From an uncultured Acidobacteriota bacterium (GTDB lineage: Bacteria > Acidobacteriota > Blastocatellia > Pyrinomonadales > Pyrinomonadaceae), in assembly GCA_937859595.1 (NCBI GenBank), contig CALMAH010000023.1, forward strand, positions 1-64,000: a stretch of 64,000 nt of DNA, in the 5' to 3' direction. The notes beneath the pieces are model-generated. The model did no database searches and was not told the origin of the DNA. It saw only the letters and a program-made list of their open reading frames with translations. Both the position numbers and the translations under genes were made by a program. Position 1 is the first letter of the stretch; every line of letters begins with the position of its first letter. This document shows positions 36,434-44,831 of the stretch, one piece after another.

Positions 36434-38191
36434 ATGGAAAACCCAACGAATGAAACCGTTGAGCCGTTGCCGTCCGGTTTTGTGGATCGTGCACTGACGC
36501 TGATCGAAAAGGTCGGAAATAAGCTTCCCGACCCGGCCGCCTTGTTCCTCATCCTGCTCTTTGCGGTGTGGGTGCTCTCGGCCATCCTTTCAACGATGAC
36601 CTTTGCGGAGATAGACCCGCGGAGCGGCCAGCCTTTGGTGGTTAACAACCAATTGACGGGCACCGCGATCGCTTCATTCCTATCGACGATGGTCACTACG
36701 TTCACGGGTTTCCATCCGCTTGGGGTCGTTCTTGTGGCACTTCTCGGCGTTGGTGTGGCCGAGCACACGGGATTCATAAATGCTGCATTAAAGGGGCTGC
36801 TGAGCTTCACATCCGCAAAACTGCTGACGCCTATGCTGGTTCTCGTCGGGGTATTGAGCAGCACCGCCGCGGACGCCGGTTATGTTCTGGTCATACCTCT
36901 GGGTGCGGTTATCTTTTACTCCGCGGGGCGTCATCCGCTCGCAGGTATCGCAGCGACCTTTGCGGGGGTCTCGGGCGGCTTTAGCGCTAATTTCATTCCG
37001 TCTTCGCTCGACCCTCTGATGTCTGGCTTGACCCAATCAGCTGCTCAGATCCTTGATGCTTCGCGCACCGTTAACCCGCTCAGCAATTGGTACTTCATGT
37101 CGGGCTCATGCCTCGTGATCGTAATTGTCGGCTGGTTCATTACGGACAAGATAATCGAACCCCGATTGAAAAAGGTAGCCGTGGACGGCGACCCGGACGA
37201 GATGCCGAAAATGGAAGTGCTTGGCCCGAAAGAAAAACGCGGCCTTGTTGCCGGGTTGCTCTCGATGGCGATCGGCCTGGGGGTGCTTGCCGCAGTCGCC
37301 ATCCCGGAAAATTCACCGCTCCGGTCACCAAAGGCGATGAAGATAACTGAGGAAAGCGTCACGGCCTTAAAAGCGACCGGAATACCGGAAGACGTGGTCA
37401 AAAAAGCTTACCCATTGATAAATCAGGAATTCTTCAGCGCGGCTGCATTTGAGACCGCACTGAAGACCCGGTTGGGCGAAGAAGACGCTAAAGAACACCT
37501 GGCTGCATTTGCCGCGAATACTGAGGCAGTGCCGCCGCAGCTAACGGCCTCTGCGGCACCGCTGATGCAGGCGATAGTTCCCTTTATCTTTCTCTTCTTT
37601 ATCATTCCCGGTATCGTTTACGGCTATGCGGCCGGCACGGTAAAGGACCATCGCGACATTATCAAAGGTATGAGTACGGCGATGAGCACAATGGGCTATT
37701 ACATCGTGCTTGCCTTCTTCGCGTCGCTATTTATCGCTGCTTTTGGGCAATCAAACCTCGGTGCTCTGCTTGCTTTGAAGGGCGCAAGTTTCCTGCAATG
37801 GCTACAGATGCCTGCTCAGGTGACGATTATCGGGATAATCTTACTTACATCGCTTGTGAATTTGCTCGTCGGGTCGGCCTCCGCAAAATGGGCGCTGCTG
37901 GCACCCATCTTTGTCCCGATGCTGATGTCGCTCGGGCTTTCTCCGGAGCTCTCGCAATCCGCCTATCGTATCGGCGACTCCGCCACCAATATAATAACGC
38001 CACTGATGCCTTACTTCCCGCTGGTGGTCGTCTTTGCTCAGCGCTACGTCAAGGGTACCGGCATCGGCACGCTCGTCTCGCTGATGCTTCCCTATTCGAT
38101 CGGATTTATGGTCACATGGATAATATTCCTGCTGATCTATTGGGCACTCGGAATCCCGCTCGGCCTACAGGCACCATACACGTATCCCTAA
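36434..38191 (+). CDS. AbgT-family transporter
   Basis: Inner-membrane secondary transporter of 585 residues with about a dozen hydrophobic helices. AbgT hallmarks are visible: KLPDPAALFLIL near the N-terminus and the hairpin region STAADAGYVLVIPLGA. The C-terminal part around SASAKWALLAPIFVPM, followed by GDSATNIITPLMPYFPL, is also typical. A soluble insert (about residues 250-370) separates the halves. Known members carry p-aminobenzoyl-glutamate or export sulfonamides. Its place in the pyrimidine region might mean uptake or export of an amino-acid-like intermediate. A good terminator follows at 38197. Confidence 0.87.
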   Translation: MENPTNETVEPLPSGFVDRALTLIEKVGNKLPDPAALFLILLFAVWVLSAILSTMTFAEIDPRSGQPLVVNNQLTGTAIASFLSTMVTTFTGFHPLGVVLVALLGVGVAEHTGFINAALKGLLSFTSAKLLTPMLVLVGVLSSTAADAGYVLVIPLGAVIFYSAGRHPLAGIAATFAGVSGGFSANFIPSSLDPLMSGLTQSAAQILDASRTVNPLSNWYFMSGSCLVIVIVGWFITDKIIEPRLKKVAVDGDPDEMPKMEVLGPKEKRGLVAGLLSMAIGLGVLAAVAIPENSPLRSPKAMKITEESVTALKATGIPEDVVKKAYPLINQEFFSAAAFETALKTRLGEEDAKEHLAAFAANTEAVPPQLTASAAPLMQAIVPFIFLFFIIPGIVYGYAAGTVKDHRDIIKGMSTAMSTMGYYIVLAFFASLFIAAFGQSNLGALLALKGASFLQWLQMPAQVTIIGIILLTSLVNLLVGSASAKWALLAPIFVPMLMSLGLSPELSQSAYRIGDSATNIITPLMPYFPLVVVFAQRYVKGTGIGTLVSLMLPYSIGFMVTWIIFLLIYWALGIPLGLQAPYTYP

Positions 38192-38196
38192 ACTCC

Positions 38197-38226
38197 AAGG
38201 GCGGTCACAAAATGGCCGCCTTTTTT
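38197..38226 (+). terminator. Rho-independent terminator after the AbgT gene
   Basis: A 7-bp stem, GGCGGTC with GGCCGCC (one G-U pair), flanks the loop ACAAAAT and is followed at once by six T residues. It starts nine bases from the AbgT stop codon, so it isolates that gene from the BrnT promoter just downstream. Confidence 0.85.
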
Positions 38227-38235
38227 CAAAATATC

Positions 38236-38263
38236 TTGATATATCCATATATGTCGGTATAAT
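38236..38263 (+). promoter_or_regulatory. Promoter and dyad operator of brnTA
   Basis: A TTGATA -35 box (38236-38241), a 16-base spacer and a perfect TATAAT -10 box (38258-38263) are present. The spacer overlaps the dyad ATATAT-CC-ATATAT (38239-38252), a plausible site for the ribbon-helix-helix antitoxin. The -10 box runs into the first possible ATG (38262). Transcription would therefore start near 38270, which suggests either a leaderless mRNA or a start codon further in. Confidence 0.7.
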
Positions 38264-38543
38264 GAATATGGAATTTGAATGGGATCCGCGAAAAGCGGCT
38301 GCTAATTTGAGGAAACACGGTGTGTCGTTTGATGAAGCGGCCGAGGCGTTCTTTGACGAAAATGCTTTTGAACTTTATGACGATTCGCATTCGGAGAAAG
38401 AGTTAAGATTTCAGATCATTGGCCTTTCAAGGTCGCAGCTTCTTTTTGTCGGATATACTGTACGTGGTGAGACCATTCGGATCATAACAGCAAGAAAGGC
38501 AAACGCCAGGCAAGCGAGGTACTACAATGAGCAAAACAGATAA
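38262..38543 (+). CDS. brnT: BrnT-family ribonuclease toxin
   Basis: BrnT toxin of about 91-93 residues: FEWDPRKAAANLRKHGVSFDEA at the N-terminus, the central DDSHSEKELR and the C-terminal RIITARKANARQARYY. These are the family's hallmark positions. ATGs at 38262 and 38268 are both possible; the second gives the usual M-x-FEWD start and agrees better with the promoter. The gene overlaps the antitoxin gene by 17 bp. It is a mobile-type stress or phage-response module. Confidence 0.9.
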   Translation: MNMEFEWDPRKAAANLRKHGVSFDEAAEAFFDENAFELYDDSHSEKELRFQIIGLSRSQLLFVGYTVRGETIRIITARKANARQARYYNEQNR

Positions 38544-38895
38544 GCTGCCGGACTATATTGTGACAGAAGAGGAATATCAGGAGGAACTGGCAAAAGGCCT
38601 TACTGAGAACGAGGTAATGAAACCGGGAACTTACAAAGTTCGCCGTTCGCCTTGGGCTGAAAGGCTCAAGAATGCCAAGAAGGTAAAAGTTTCGATATAT
38701 CTTGACAATGAAGTGGTCGAGTATTTTCGTCAGCGAGCCGAACAACCCAATGCTGCACCGTATCAGACCCAGATCAACAACGAGCTGCGAAAGGTAATGG
38801 AAAGTGAAACATCAAACGTGGTGCGCTCTGCGGATGATATTTTGAACAATACAAGGTTCTTGAAAGCATTGAAGGAGAAGCTCGAGTCGGTTTAG
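38527..38895 (+). CDS. brnA: BrnA-family antitoxin
   Basis: Antitoxin of 122 residues overlapping brnT. The N-terminal part is acidic. The C-terminal half has a ribbon-helix-helix pattern: KVKVSIYLDNEVVEYFR followed by YQTQINNELRKVM, which is the DNA-binding and BrnT-binding part. It would repress the operon through the dyad in the promoter. The tail (about 100-122) is longer than the minimal family form. Confidence 0.85.
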   Translation: MSKTDKLPDYIVTEEEYQEELAKGLTENEVMKPGTYKVRRSPWAERLKNAKKVKVSIYLDNEVVEYFRQRAEQPNAAPYQTQINNELRKVMESETSNVVRSADDILNNTRFLKALKEKLESV

Positions 38896-38916
38896 ATTCT
38901 TGTTGAGAACTGATAA

Positions 38917-39990
38917 ATGAACCTAATTGAGAAGCGAAACCTCTATGACAGATTCCTAGAGCAATGGCCAGAAGAACGAGTTGAGATGATGGAGCTCGCC
39001 GATTATGTCGGTGTCGAAAATCAACACACGTTCTGTTATTGGGTAGAGCGTGAAACGCGCTATCTTGGTAGCATCCTCGGTTCTCCAGCGATTAAGTTCG
39101 GCATTTACAAACGGAAACAAGGGAAGAAGCCCATTGCCCAATATGCTAACGACTCAGAGTATTCATGGCGTCCTTTTTACGGAGATACTCGTGATGCGGC
39201 ATATAAGGCGATACGAAATGAGGTTCTGCGAGTAATCAATCTTTCAAATAAAGGAATGTTTTCCGAAATCGAAGGGGTTCCCCTGTCCCCTATGTTCAAA
39301 TGGAAGATCGCCTTTTTATATTCAAACGAAAGATTAGTTCCTATATACGAAGAAAAGACCCTTCGTCGCATCAGTGAGTATTTCGGTTTCCAACAGGGTC
39401 GGGAAATCAACGTTTCTCAGATTCAAGAGCTGATGATGCAAAATAAGCCTGCCGATTCTGATATTTACAAGTACATGGAAGTTTTGTGGAATCAATTCAG
39501 CAAGGATGCCATGCAAAATGAACATGACAAGTCAATAACGGAATCAGGTAAACGTATTCCATCGAATGAGCGACGGGCCAAACGAAAAGCCGTCACGGAC
39601 TTGAATACGAACACCCAAATAAGGTCGGTGTCAAGGTCGTATCTAGTCGAACAAAAGCATAACAAGCTCCAGTTGTTGCTTCGCGAAAAACTCGCGGATG
39701 AATTCGGCTCGGAAAATATTCAACTTGAAGAAGACTTCGTCGACTTGAAATTAGTTCAGCCTGAATACATAACACTTTACGAAGTCAAGTCCTCATCATA
39801 TGCTCTTGCATGTGTTCGAGAAGCGATTGGACAGCTTCTTTATTACTCAATTCGAGATGAAGATCCTAGGCCCAAAAAGTTGGTGGTTATTGGTCAATAT
39901 CCACCAAATCCGAATGAGGAAGAGTTTATTAGAAAACTTAAGCTACAACTAAATGTAAACCTGACGTACCAGCACTTGCCGTTAAGTTGA
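38917..39990 (+). CDS. McrB-N-like / PD-(D/E)xK nuclease-like protein
   Basis: 357 residues, AT-richer than its neighbours. The N-terminal half (about 8-165) resembles the target-recognition part in front of McrB-type restriction GTPases: a RFLEQWPEERV start, FCYWVERETRYLGSI, and FKWKIAFLYSNERLVPIY. After a charged linker (about 190-235), the C-terminal part looks like a PD-(D/E)xK nuclease with Asp276, Glu289-x-Lys291 and Gln306. No Walker motifs are present, so it is not a full McrB. A restriction or defence role is likely. It follows brnTA by 21 bp. Confidence 0.6.
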   Translation: MNLIEKRNLYDRFLEQWPEERVEMMELADYVGVENQHTFCYWVERETRYLGSILGSPAIKFGIYKRKQGKKPIAQYANDSEYSWRPFYGDTRDAAYKAIRNEVLRVINLSNKGMFSEIEGVPLSPMFKWKIAFLYSNERLVPIYEEKTLRRISEYFGFQQGREINVSQIQELMMQNKPADSDIYKYMEVLWNQFSKDAMQNEHDKSITESGKRIPSNERRAKRKAVTDLNTNTQIRSVSRSYLVEQKHNKLQLLLREKLADEFGSENIQLEEDFVDLKLVQPEYITLYEVKSSSYALACVREAIGQLLYYSIRDEDPRPKKLVVIGQYPPNPNEEEFIRKLKLQLNVNLTYQHLPLS

Positions 39991-39995
39991 AACAT

Positions 39996-41246
39996 ATGGC
40001 CGACCTTTCAATCAACTTCGCAGGAATTAAGTCACCGAATCCGTTATGGCTGGCGAGTGCCCCGCCAACGAACATGGGTTCGATGGTCGAGCGTGCATTT
40101 GACGCGGGTTGGGGCGGGGCGGTTTGGAAGACGCTTGGCGAGCCGATCGTAAACGTTTCGTCGCGGCTCGCCGGGCTCGACCACAACGGTCAGCGGATGA
40201 TCGGTCTCAATAATATCGAGCTGATCACCGATCGGCCGCTTGAGGTCAATCTCAAGGAGATGGCCGAATGTAAGCGAAAATATCCCAACCACGCCGTCAT
40301 CGCCAGCCTGATGGTCGAATCAAAACGCGAGGCCTGGCACGAGATCGTCAAACGCACACAGGACACGGGCTGCGACGGATTTGAGCTTAATTTCGGCTGC
40401 CCGCACGGCATGAGCGAACGCGGCATGGGGTCCGCCATGGGACAGGTGCCCGAATACACTTGTATGGTCACGGAGTGGGTCAAGGAAGTCTCCGAGATCC
40501 CCGTGATCGTAAAACTCACGCCCAACGTCGCACACATCGGGCCCCCCGGACGAGCTGCTCAAAAAGGAGGAGCCGACGCCGTCTCGCTCATTAACACCAT
40601 TAACTCGATCATGGGCGTCGATCTCGAAACGATGGTCCCGCACCCGAACGTCAACGGCATGGCAGCACACGGCGGCTATTGCGGCCCGGCTGTCAAACCT
40701 ATCGCTCTCAACATGGTCAGCGAATTGGCACGCGACCCCGAATTCACCATCCCCATCTCCGGCATCGGCGGCATTTCCTCATGGCGCGATGCGGTCGAAT
40801 TCCTCCTTCTCGGCGCAGCCAACGTCCAGGTCTGCACCGCCGTGATGCATTACGGCTACCGCATAGTAGAGGACATGATCGACGGGCTGAATAATTATCT
40901 TGACGAGAAGGGCCTCGCCTCCGTCAACGACATCGTCGGTCGGTCCGTCCCCCGCGTGACCGATTGGGGAGACCTAGATCTAAATTACGACGTGAAGGCA
41001 CACGTCAACGAAGAACACTGCATCCGCTGTAACCTTTGCTACATCGCCTGCGAAGACGGCGCACACCAATCGTTCGAGTTCGTCGAATCTAACGGCCACC
41101 GCTACCCTCGCGTCATTGAAGAGGAATGCGTTGGATGTAATCTCTGCGCTCTCGTCTGCCCGTCGCCTGGGGCCATCACGATGGAACGCCGCGACGGCGG
41201 CGGCCCGGTACGAACGTGGAGAGAGATGTCGGAAAGGCAGGAATAA
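39996..41246 (+). CDS. preA: Dihydropyrimidine dehydrogenase (NAD+) subunit PreA
   Basis: Catalytic FMN subunit of 416 residues that reduces uracil and thymine at C5-C6. A TIM-barrel dihydroorotate-dehydrogenase-like domain carries the active-site Cys in NFGCPHGMSERGMGS and the substrate/FMN residues in PVIVKLTPN and TINSI. Two C-terminal [4Fe-4S] ferredoxin motifs follow (CIRCNLCYIAC and CVGCNLCALVCPSPG). The ATG at 39996 is chosen over a TTG at 39987. It works with PreT, encoded 5.5 kb upstream; the TA and nuclease genes lie between. Confidence 0.93.
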   Translation: MADLSINFAGIKSPNPLWLASAPPTNMGSMVERAFDAGWGGAVWKTLGEPIVNVSSRLAGLDHNGQRMIGLNNIELITDRPLEVNLKEMAECKRKYPNHAVIASLMVESKREAWHEIVKRTQDTGCDGFELNFGCPHGMSERGMGSAMGQVPEYTCMVTEWVKEVSEIPVIVKLTPNVAHIGPPGRAAQKGGADAVSLINTINSIMGVDLETMVPHPNVNGMAAHGGYCGPAVKPIALNMVSELARDPEFTIPISGIGGISSWRDAVEFLLLGAANVQVCTAVMHYGYRIVEDMIDGLNNYLDEKGLASVNDIVGRSVPRVTDWGDLDLNYDVKAHVNEEHCIRCNLCYIACEDGAHQSFEFVESNGHRYPRVIEEECVGCNLCALVCPSPGAITMERRDGGGPVRTWREMSERQE

Positions 41247-41253
41247 GAATTAA

Positions 41254-42072
41254 ATGAGATATCTATCGCACTTGATCATCGCCTTGGTCCTAACGTCAGC
41301 CGCGTTCGCTCAAGATCGCCCCGCCGAGGGGCCAAAGTTCGACATCGCTGATTTTAGCAAAAAGGTTGAGACCGCGGAATGGCTGGTCGAATATGACGGT
41401 GTCGCATGGCGATCCACCGATATGCTCCCCACTGATGATAAGAGCCGGATGGCCCGGCTAGGGCCGGAATGGTTCTGCTTTCAAGATGAACAACGTGTGT
41501 GGCATGCGGTTTACGGACGGCTGACCGAGGGAAAATACGACCTCGTTTTTCACTTTGTTGCGGGAAAAGACGGTGTGCTTGCCCGAACCGATGCGGACAT
41601 CGATCAAGACTTCCTTAATAAGCACGCTGCGGCGTTGTCCACCGGCCGCGAGCAGCTTCTTCGATCGATTCCTCCGGGGTCTCCCAGATTCAACCAATAT
41701 ATAAGAAAGAATTCTGATAATACCTATTCAGTCTGGTTTTTCCCGGCCTTTCAGCCAAACCGAATAGCGGTTTACGGCGGTGAGGGGGTCTATCTGATAG
41801 ACGCCGCCGGGACCAAGATCATCAAGGATGAGAGCTATTTCCAAAAGGATTTCAGGGGATTTGCGTCTGAACCGCCGCGTGAGATTTGGCTCGATTACCG
41901 CGAGATAAAGAAGCCGACTCTGGGTGGTGTTTTCTTTGCTCTTTATTACCGGAACTATTTCACGAAGATAGTCATCGACACAGGCGAAAGCTCGAACATG
42001 CTTGTCCGGACGAACGATTCATTTGTTTGGGTCAACGTTGAAAAGGACGAAAAGGGCGAGAAGCCGCAATAG
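41254..42072 (+). CDS. Secreted protein of unknown function
   Basis: 272 residues with a clear signal peptide (hydrophobic about 5-16, cleavage after AFAQ). The mature part is rich in aromatic residues, with no metal or catalytic motif that I recognise. It follows preA by seven bases and converges with the kinase-like gene. Both stop codons lie within a small AT-rich dyad near 42068-42084. A periplasmic location is likely; function unknown. Confidence 0.72.
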   Translation: MRYLSHLIIALVLTSAAFAQDRPAEGPKFDIADFSKKVETAEWLVEYDGVAWRSTDMLPTDDKSRMARLGPEWFCFQDEQRVWHAVYGRLTEGKYDLVFHFVAGKDGVLARTDADIDQDFLNKHAAALSTGREQLLRSIPPGSPRFNQYIRKNSDNTYSVWFFPAFQPNRIAVYGGEGVYLIDAAGTKIIKDESYFQKDFRGFASEPPREIWLDYREIKKPTLGGVFFALYYRNYFTKIVIDTGESSNMLVRTNDSFVWVNVEKDEKGEKPQ

Positions 42073-42080
42073 CTAAGAGG

Positions 42081-43139
42081 CTATATCCTTCCTTTATCTA
42101 TTGACTTTGCCGCGATCCTACCCAAGTCTCCGACAAACCTATCAAAATTTGCGAATCGAGGATCTTTCGTTAGGCCTTTGCTATACCGAGCATAGATCTG
42201 CTGTGCAATTACGGAGATCTTGAAGGTTCCGAAAACGTAGTAGAAAAGAAGATCGGGGAGTTCGTGGTCCGATGCTTCGGCGTACATATCGGCAAGGTCA
42301 CGGCGCGAAAAATTTTCCATCAATACACGAGGGTTGAACGGCATGTTCATCATCTCCTCGCCGAATTCGGGCGACATCCAGTAACCCAATGTCGTTCCGA
42401 GATCCATTAGCGGGTCACCGACAGTGACCATCTCCCAATCGAGTACGGCGACAACGCGTGTCAGGTCGTCGCTTGAAAGCATTATGTTGTCGAACTTGTA
42501 ATCGTTATGGATCAGCGATGCGCCGGACTCGGCTGGTACGTTCGCGTTAAGCCATTTGATCGCTTCTTCCAGTTCGAGATGCTCTTCGGTCTTCGCGGTG
42601 ATATACCGCTTAGTCCAGCCCTCTACCTGTCGCTGATTGTACCCCTCCGGGTTTCCCAGCTCGCTCAGGATCGCAGCCTTTAGGTCAACGCGATGGAGCC
42701 GTATGAGATTTCGGATAAATGAACGAAGGACCTTTTCCTGGAGCTCCCTTGACCCGGCAAGCTCTTGCGGCACCTCGCCTCTGAGTATCACTCCGCGGCG
42801 GCGCTCCATCAGGTAAAATTCCGCACCAATAACCGAGGTGTCTTCACAGAAAAGAAACGGCTCGGGCGCCAGCGGATAGAGCTTTGAGAGCTTCTTCAAT
42901 ACCCAGTACTCGCGCTTCATGTCGTGGGCAGACTTCACAGTGTTTCCGAATGGAGGCCGACGCAATACGAAACTTCGCTCGCCCAATCGGATCAAATAGG
43001 TGAGATTTGAGTTTCCTTCCGGATATTGCTCTACTACGACTTTGTCAAAAGGCGTCGGCAGCCGGCTGCGCAGATATACCCCCAGGCTGACAATATCAAG
43101 CTCTTCGCCTTCCCTTACGTTCGTTGAAACGTCTAACAT
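42081..43139 (-). CDS. Aminoglycoside-phosphotransferase-fold kinase (ACAD11/LvaA-like)
   Basis: Kinase-like protein of 352 residues. The catalytic loop is [12 protein letters not shown] (Asp and Asn visible), followed by the metal-binding [16 protein letters not shown], the APH-fold equivalent of DFG. The ATP-binding part includes [12 protein letters not shown]. Acyl-CoA-dehydrogenase-linked members phosphorylate 4-hydroxyacyl-CoAs, as LvaA does in levulinate breakdown. The divergent acyl-CoA dehydrogenase next door, 79 bp away, supports that group. The exact acid is unknown. Confidence 0.85.
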   Translation of the reverse strand: MLDVSTNVREGEELDIVSLGVYLRSRLPTPFDKVVVEQYPEGNSNLTYLIRLGERSFVLRRPPFGNTVKSAHDMKREYWVLKKLSKLYPLAPEPFLFCEDTSVIGAEFYLMERRRGVILRGEVPQELAGSRELQEKVLRSFIRNLIRLHRVDLKAAILSELGNPEGYNQRQVEGWTKRYITAKTEEHLELEEAIKWLNANVPAESGASLIHNDYKFDNIMLSSDDLTRVVAVLDWEMVTVGDPLMDLGTTLGYWMSPEFGEEMMNMPFNPRVLMENFSRRDLADMYAEASDHELPDLLFYYVFGTFKISVIAQQIYARYSKGLTKDPRFANFDRFVGDLGRIAAKSIDKGRI

Positions 43140-43218
43140 TTTTCTTCAAACGGTCGAGTGGACGGGATTCCCGCAATGCGACTTGTATGCTAATCTTCGG
43201 CTGTATCCCGACAAACCT

Positions 43219-44403
43219 ATGAACTTTGATTATTCTGAAAAAACACGCCAACTGCAAAAGCGGCTTGCCGAGTTTATGCAGGAACACGTCTATCCGAACG
43301 AGCAAAGATATCAGGACGACCTTCGAAACGGCGACCGATGGCTCCCGCTGGAATTGATCGAAGAAACGAAGGAAAAGGCCCGCTCCAAGAGGCTATGGAA
43401 TCTTTTCCTGCCGGATGTATCGGGTTTGAGCAATCTGGAATATGCCCCGCTTGCTGAGATGATGGGTCAAGTCATGTGGGCCAGCGAGGTTTTTAATTGT
43501 TCCGCTCCGGACACGGGCAATATGGAGGTTCTGCATCTCTATGGTACCGAAGATCAGAAAAAAGAATGGCTCGAACCGCTGCTGGAAGGAAAGATAAGGT
43601 CGTGTTTTGCGATGACCGAGCCTGATGTGGCCTCTAGCGATGCGTCGCAGATAAGGGCTTCGATAACATCGGACGGCAACACATATGTTCTCAACGGAAC
43701 AAAGTGGTGGTCAACCGGTGCCGGGGATCCACGCTGCAAGCTGGCGATATTTATGGGGAAAACAGATCCTGACGCGCCAAAGTATCTTCAGCAATCGATG
43801 ATCCTGGTGCCGATGGATTCGCCCGGAGTAAAGGTCGAACGCCTCCTGAACGTATTTGGCTACGACGACGCCCCGATCGGCCACGCCGAGATCAGTTTCG
43901 CTGACGTCACAGTACCGAAAGACAATCTCCTGCTTGGCGAGGGCCGTGGCTTCGAGATAGCCCAGGGACGGCTCGGTCCCGGACGTGTTCATCATTGTAT
44001 GCGACTCATAGGTACGGCCGAGCGTTCGCTTGAGCTGTTGATCGACAGGACCCGGACGCGAACCACCAGCCGCGGGCCGATCATAAACCAAGGCGTGATC
44101 CGCCAATGGATCGCCGAGGCACGGATCGACATTGACCAGGCACGCCTGATGGTCTTAAAGACCGCGTTCATGATGGATAACGCCGGCAATAAAGCGGCAC
44201 GAAAAGAGATCGCGATGATAAAAGCTCTCGTACCGAAAATGGCTCTTCAGATCATCGACCGAGCCATCCAGGCTCACGGCGGAGCAGGCGTCTCGGAAGA
44301 CACTCCGCTTGCCGGTTTCTGGAGCTACGCTCGGTCCTTAAGGATCGCCGACGGCCCCGACGAGGTCCATCTCGAATCGGTCGCAAAAGCAGAAATAGAA
44401 TAG
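43219..44403 (+). CDS. Acyl-CoA dehydrogenase, ACAD10/11-like
   Basis: FAD-dependent acyl-CoA dehydrogenase of 394 residues. The flavin/substrate motif [14 protein letters not shown] is near residue 135. [15 protein letters not shown] is the ACAD10/11-type signature, and the C-terminal part has [16 protein letters not shown] and [10 protein letters not shown]. The ATG at 43219 fits family starts; the frame continues upstream into the divergent gene but looks non-coding. In eukaryotic ACAD10/11 the kinase-like and dehydrogenase domains are fused; here they are a divergent gene pair. Confidence 0.88.
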   Translation: MNFDYSEKTRQLQKRLAEFMQEHVYPNEQRYQDDLRNGDRWLPLELIEETKEKARSKRLWNLFLPDVSGLSNLEYAPLAEMMGQVMWASEVFNCSAPDTGNMEVLHLYGTEDQKKEWLEPLLEGKIRSCFAMTEPDVASSDASQIRASITSDGNTYVLNGTKWWSTGAGDPRCKLAIFMGKTDPDAPKYLQQSMILVPMDSPGVKVERLLNVFGYDDAPIGHAEISFADVTVPKDNLLLGEGRGFEIAQGRLGPGRVHHCMRLIGTAERSLELLIDRTRTRTTSRGPIINQGVIRQWIAEARIDIDQARLMVLKTAFMMDNAGNKAARKEIAMIKALVPKMALQIIDRAIQAHGGAGVSEDTPLAGFWSYARSLRIADGPDEVHLESVAKAEIE

Positions 44404-44831
44404 GCTGAAGACCGAAAAGCGGTCAGATCGAAAAAGAGCGGCAAAACCGCATTCGGTCAAATTGAAATTTTTTCTTTCACAAATCGTTCAACATTGTAAA
44501 AAAGTGTTGACAAGCGTTTGTCTTTCCTGTAGTTTTAATCCTTGACGGTTAATAAATGACCGTCTCCCTTCGCCACCCGATGCGAAAACTTTTTCGAAAT
44601 ACAACATCTGACTAGTGCTGTTCAATCTGAAACGGCCCGATCGATAGAAACGGAACGCCGACGTGTCACTGCCTTCAGTTGGCCTGTCAAAGATCGCCCT
44701 TCCGATGCTGTAGCAAAAAAGGTGGCAAAGTAGCTCTCGAAAGTGTTACGAAGTGTTCCGTTTCGAAGATCGCCCCAACCCAACAAAAACAAACAGAAAT
44801 TGGCAATCACGCCCTATAGGAGCAAAAAGAA
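44404..44831. other. Long leader region of the pilus operon
   Basis: 428 bp with no gene. It holds two weak hairpins just after the dehydrogenase stop, a sigma-70-like promoter (44507-44535), and a 10-base inverted repeat GAAACGGAAC (44647-44656) / GTTCCGTTTC (44755-44764). It ends with an AGGAG ribosome-binding site at 44818. If the promoter is used, the mRNA leader is close to 290 bases, long enough for regulation. Confidence 0.55.
44507..44535 (+). promoter_or_regulatory. Candidate sigma-70 promoter for pilMNOPQ
   Basis: A perfect TTGACA -35 box (44507-44512), a 17-base spacer and a weak -10 hexamer TAGTTT (44530-44535) are present. The -10 match is poor (3 of 6), so an activator or another sigma factor may be needed. 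No better candidate is visible closer to pilM. Confidence 0.45.
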
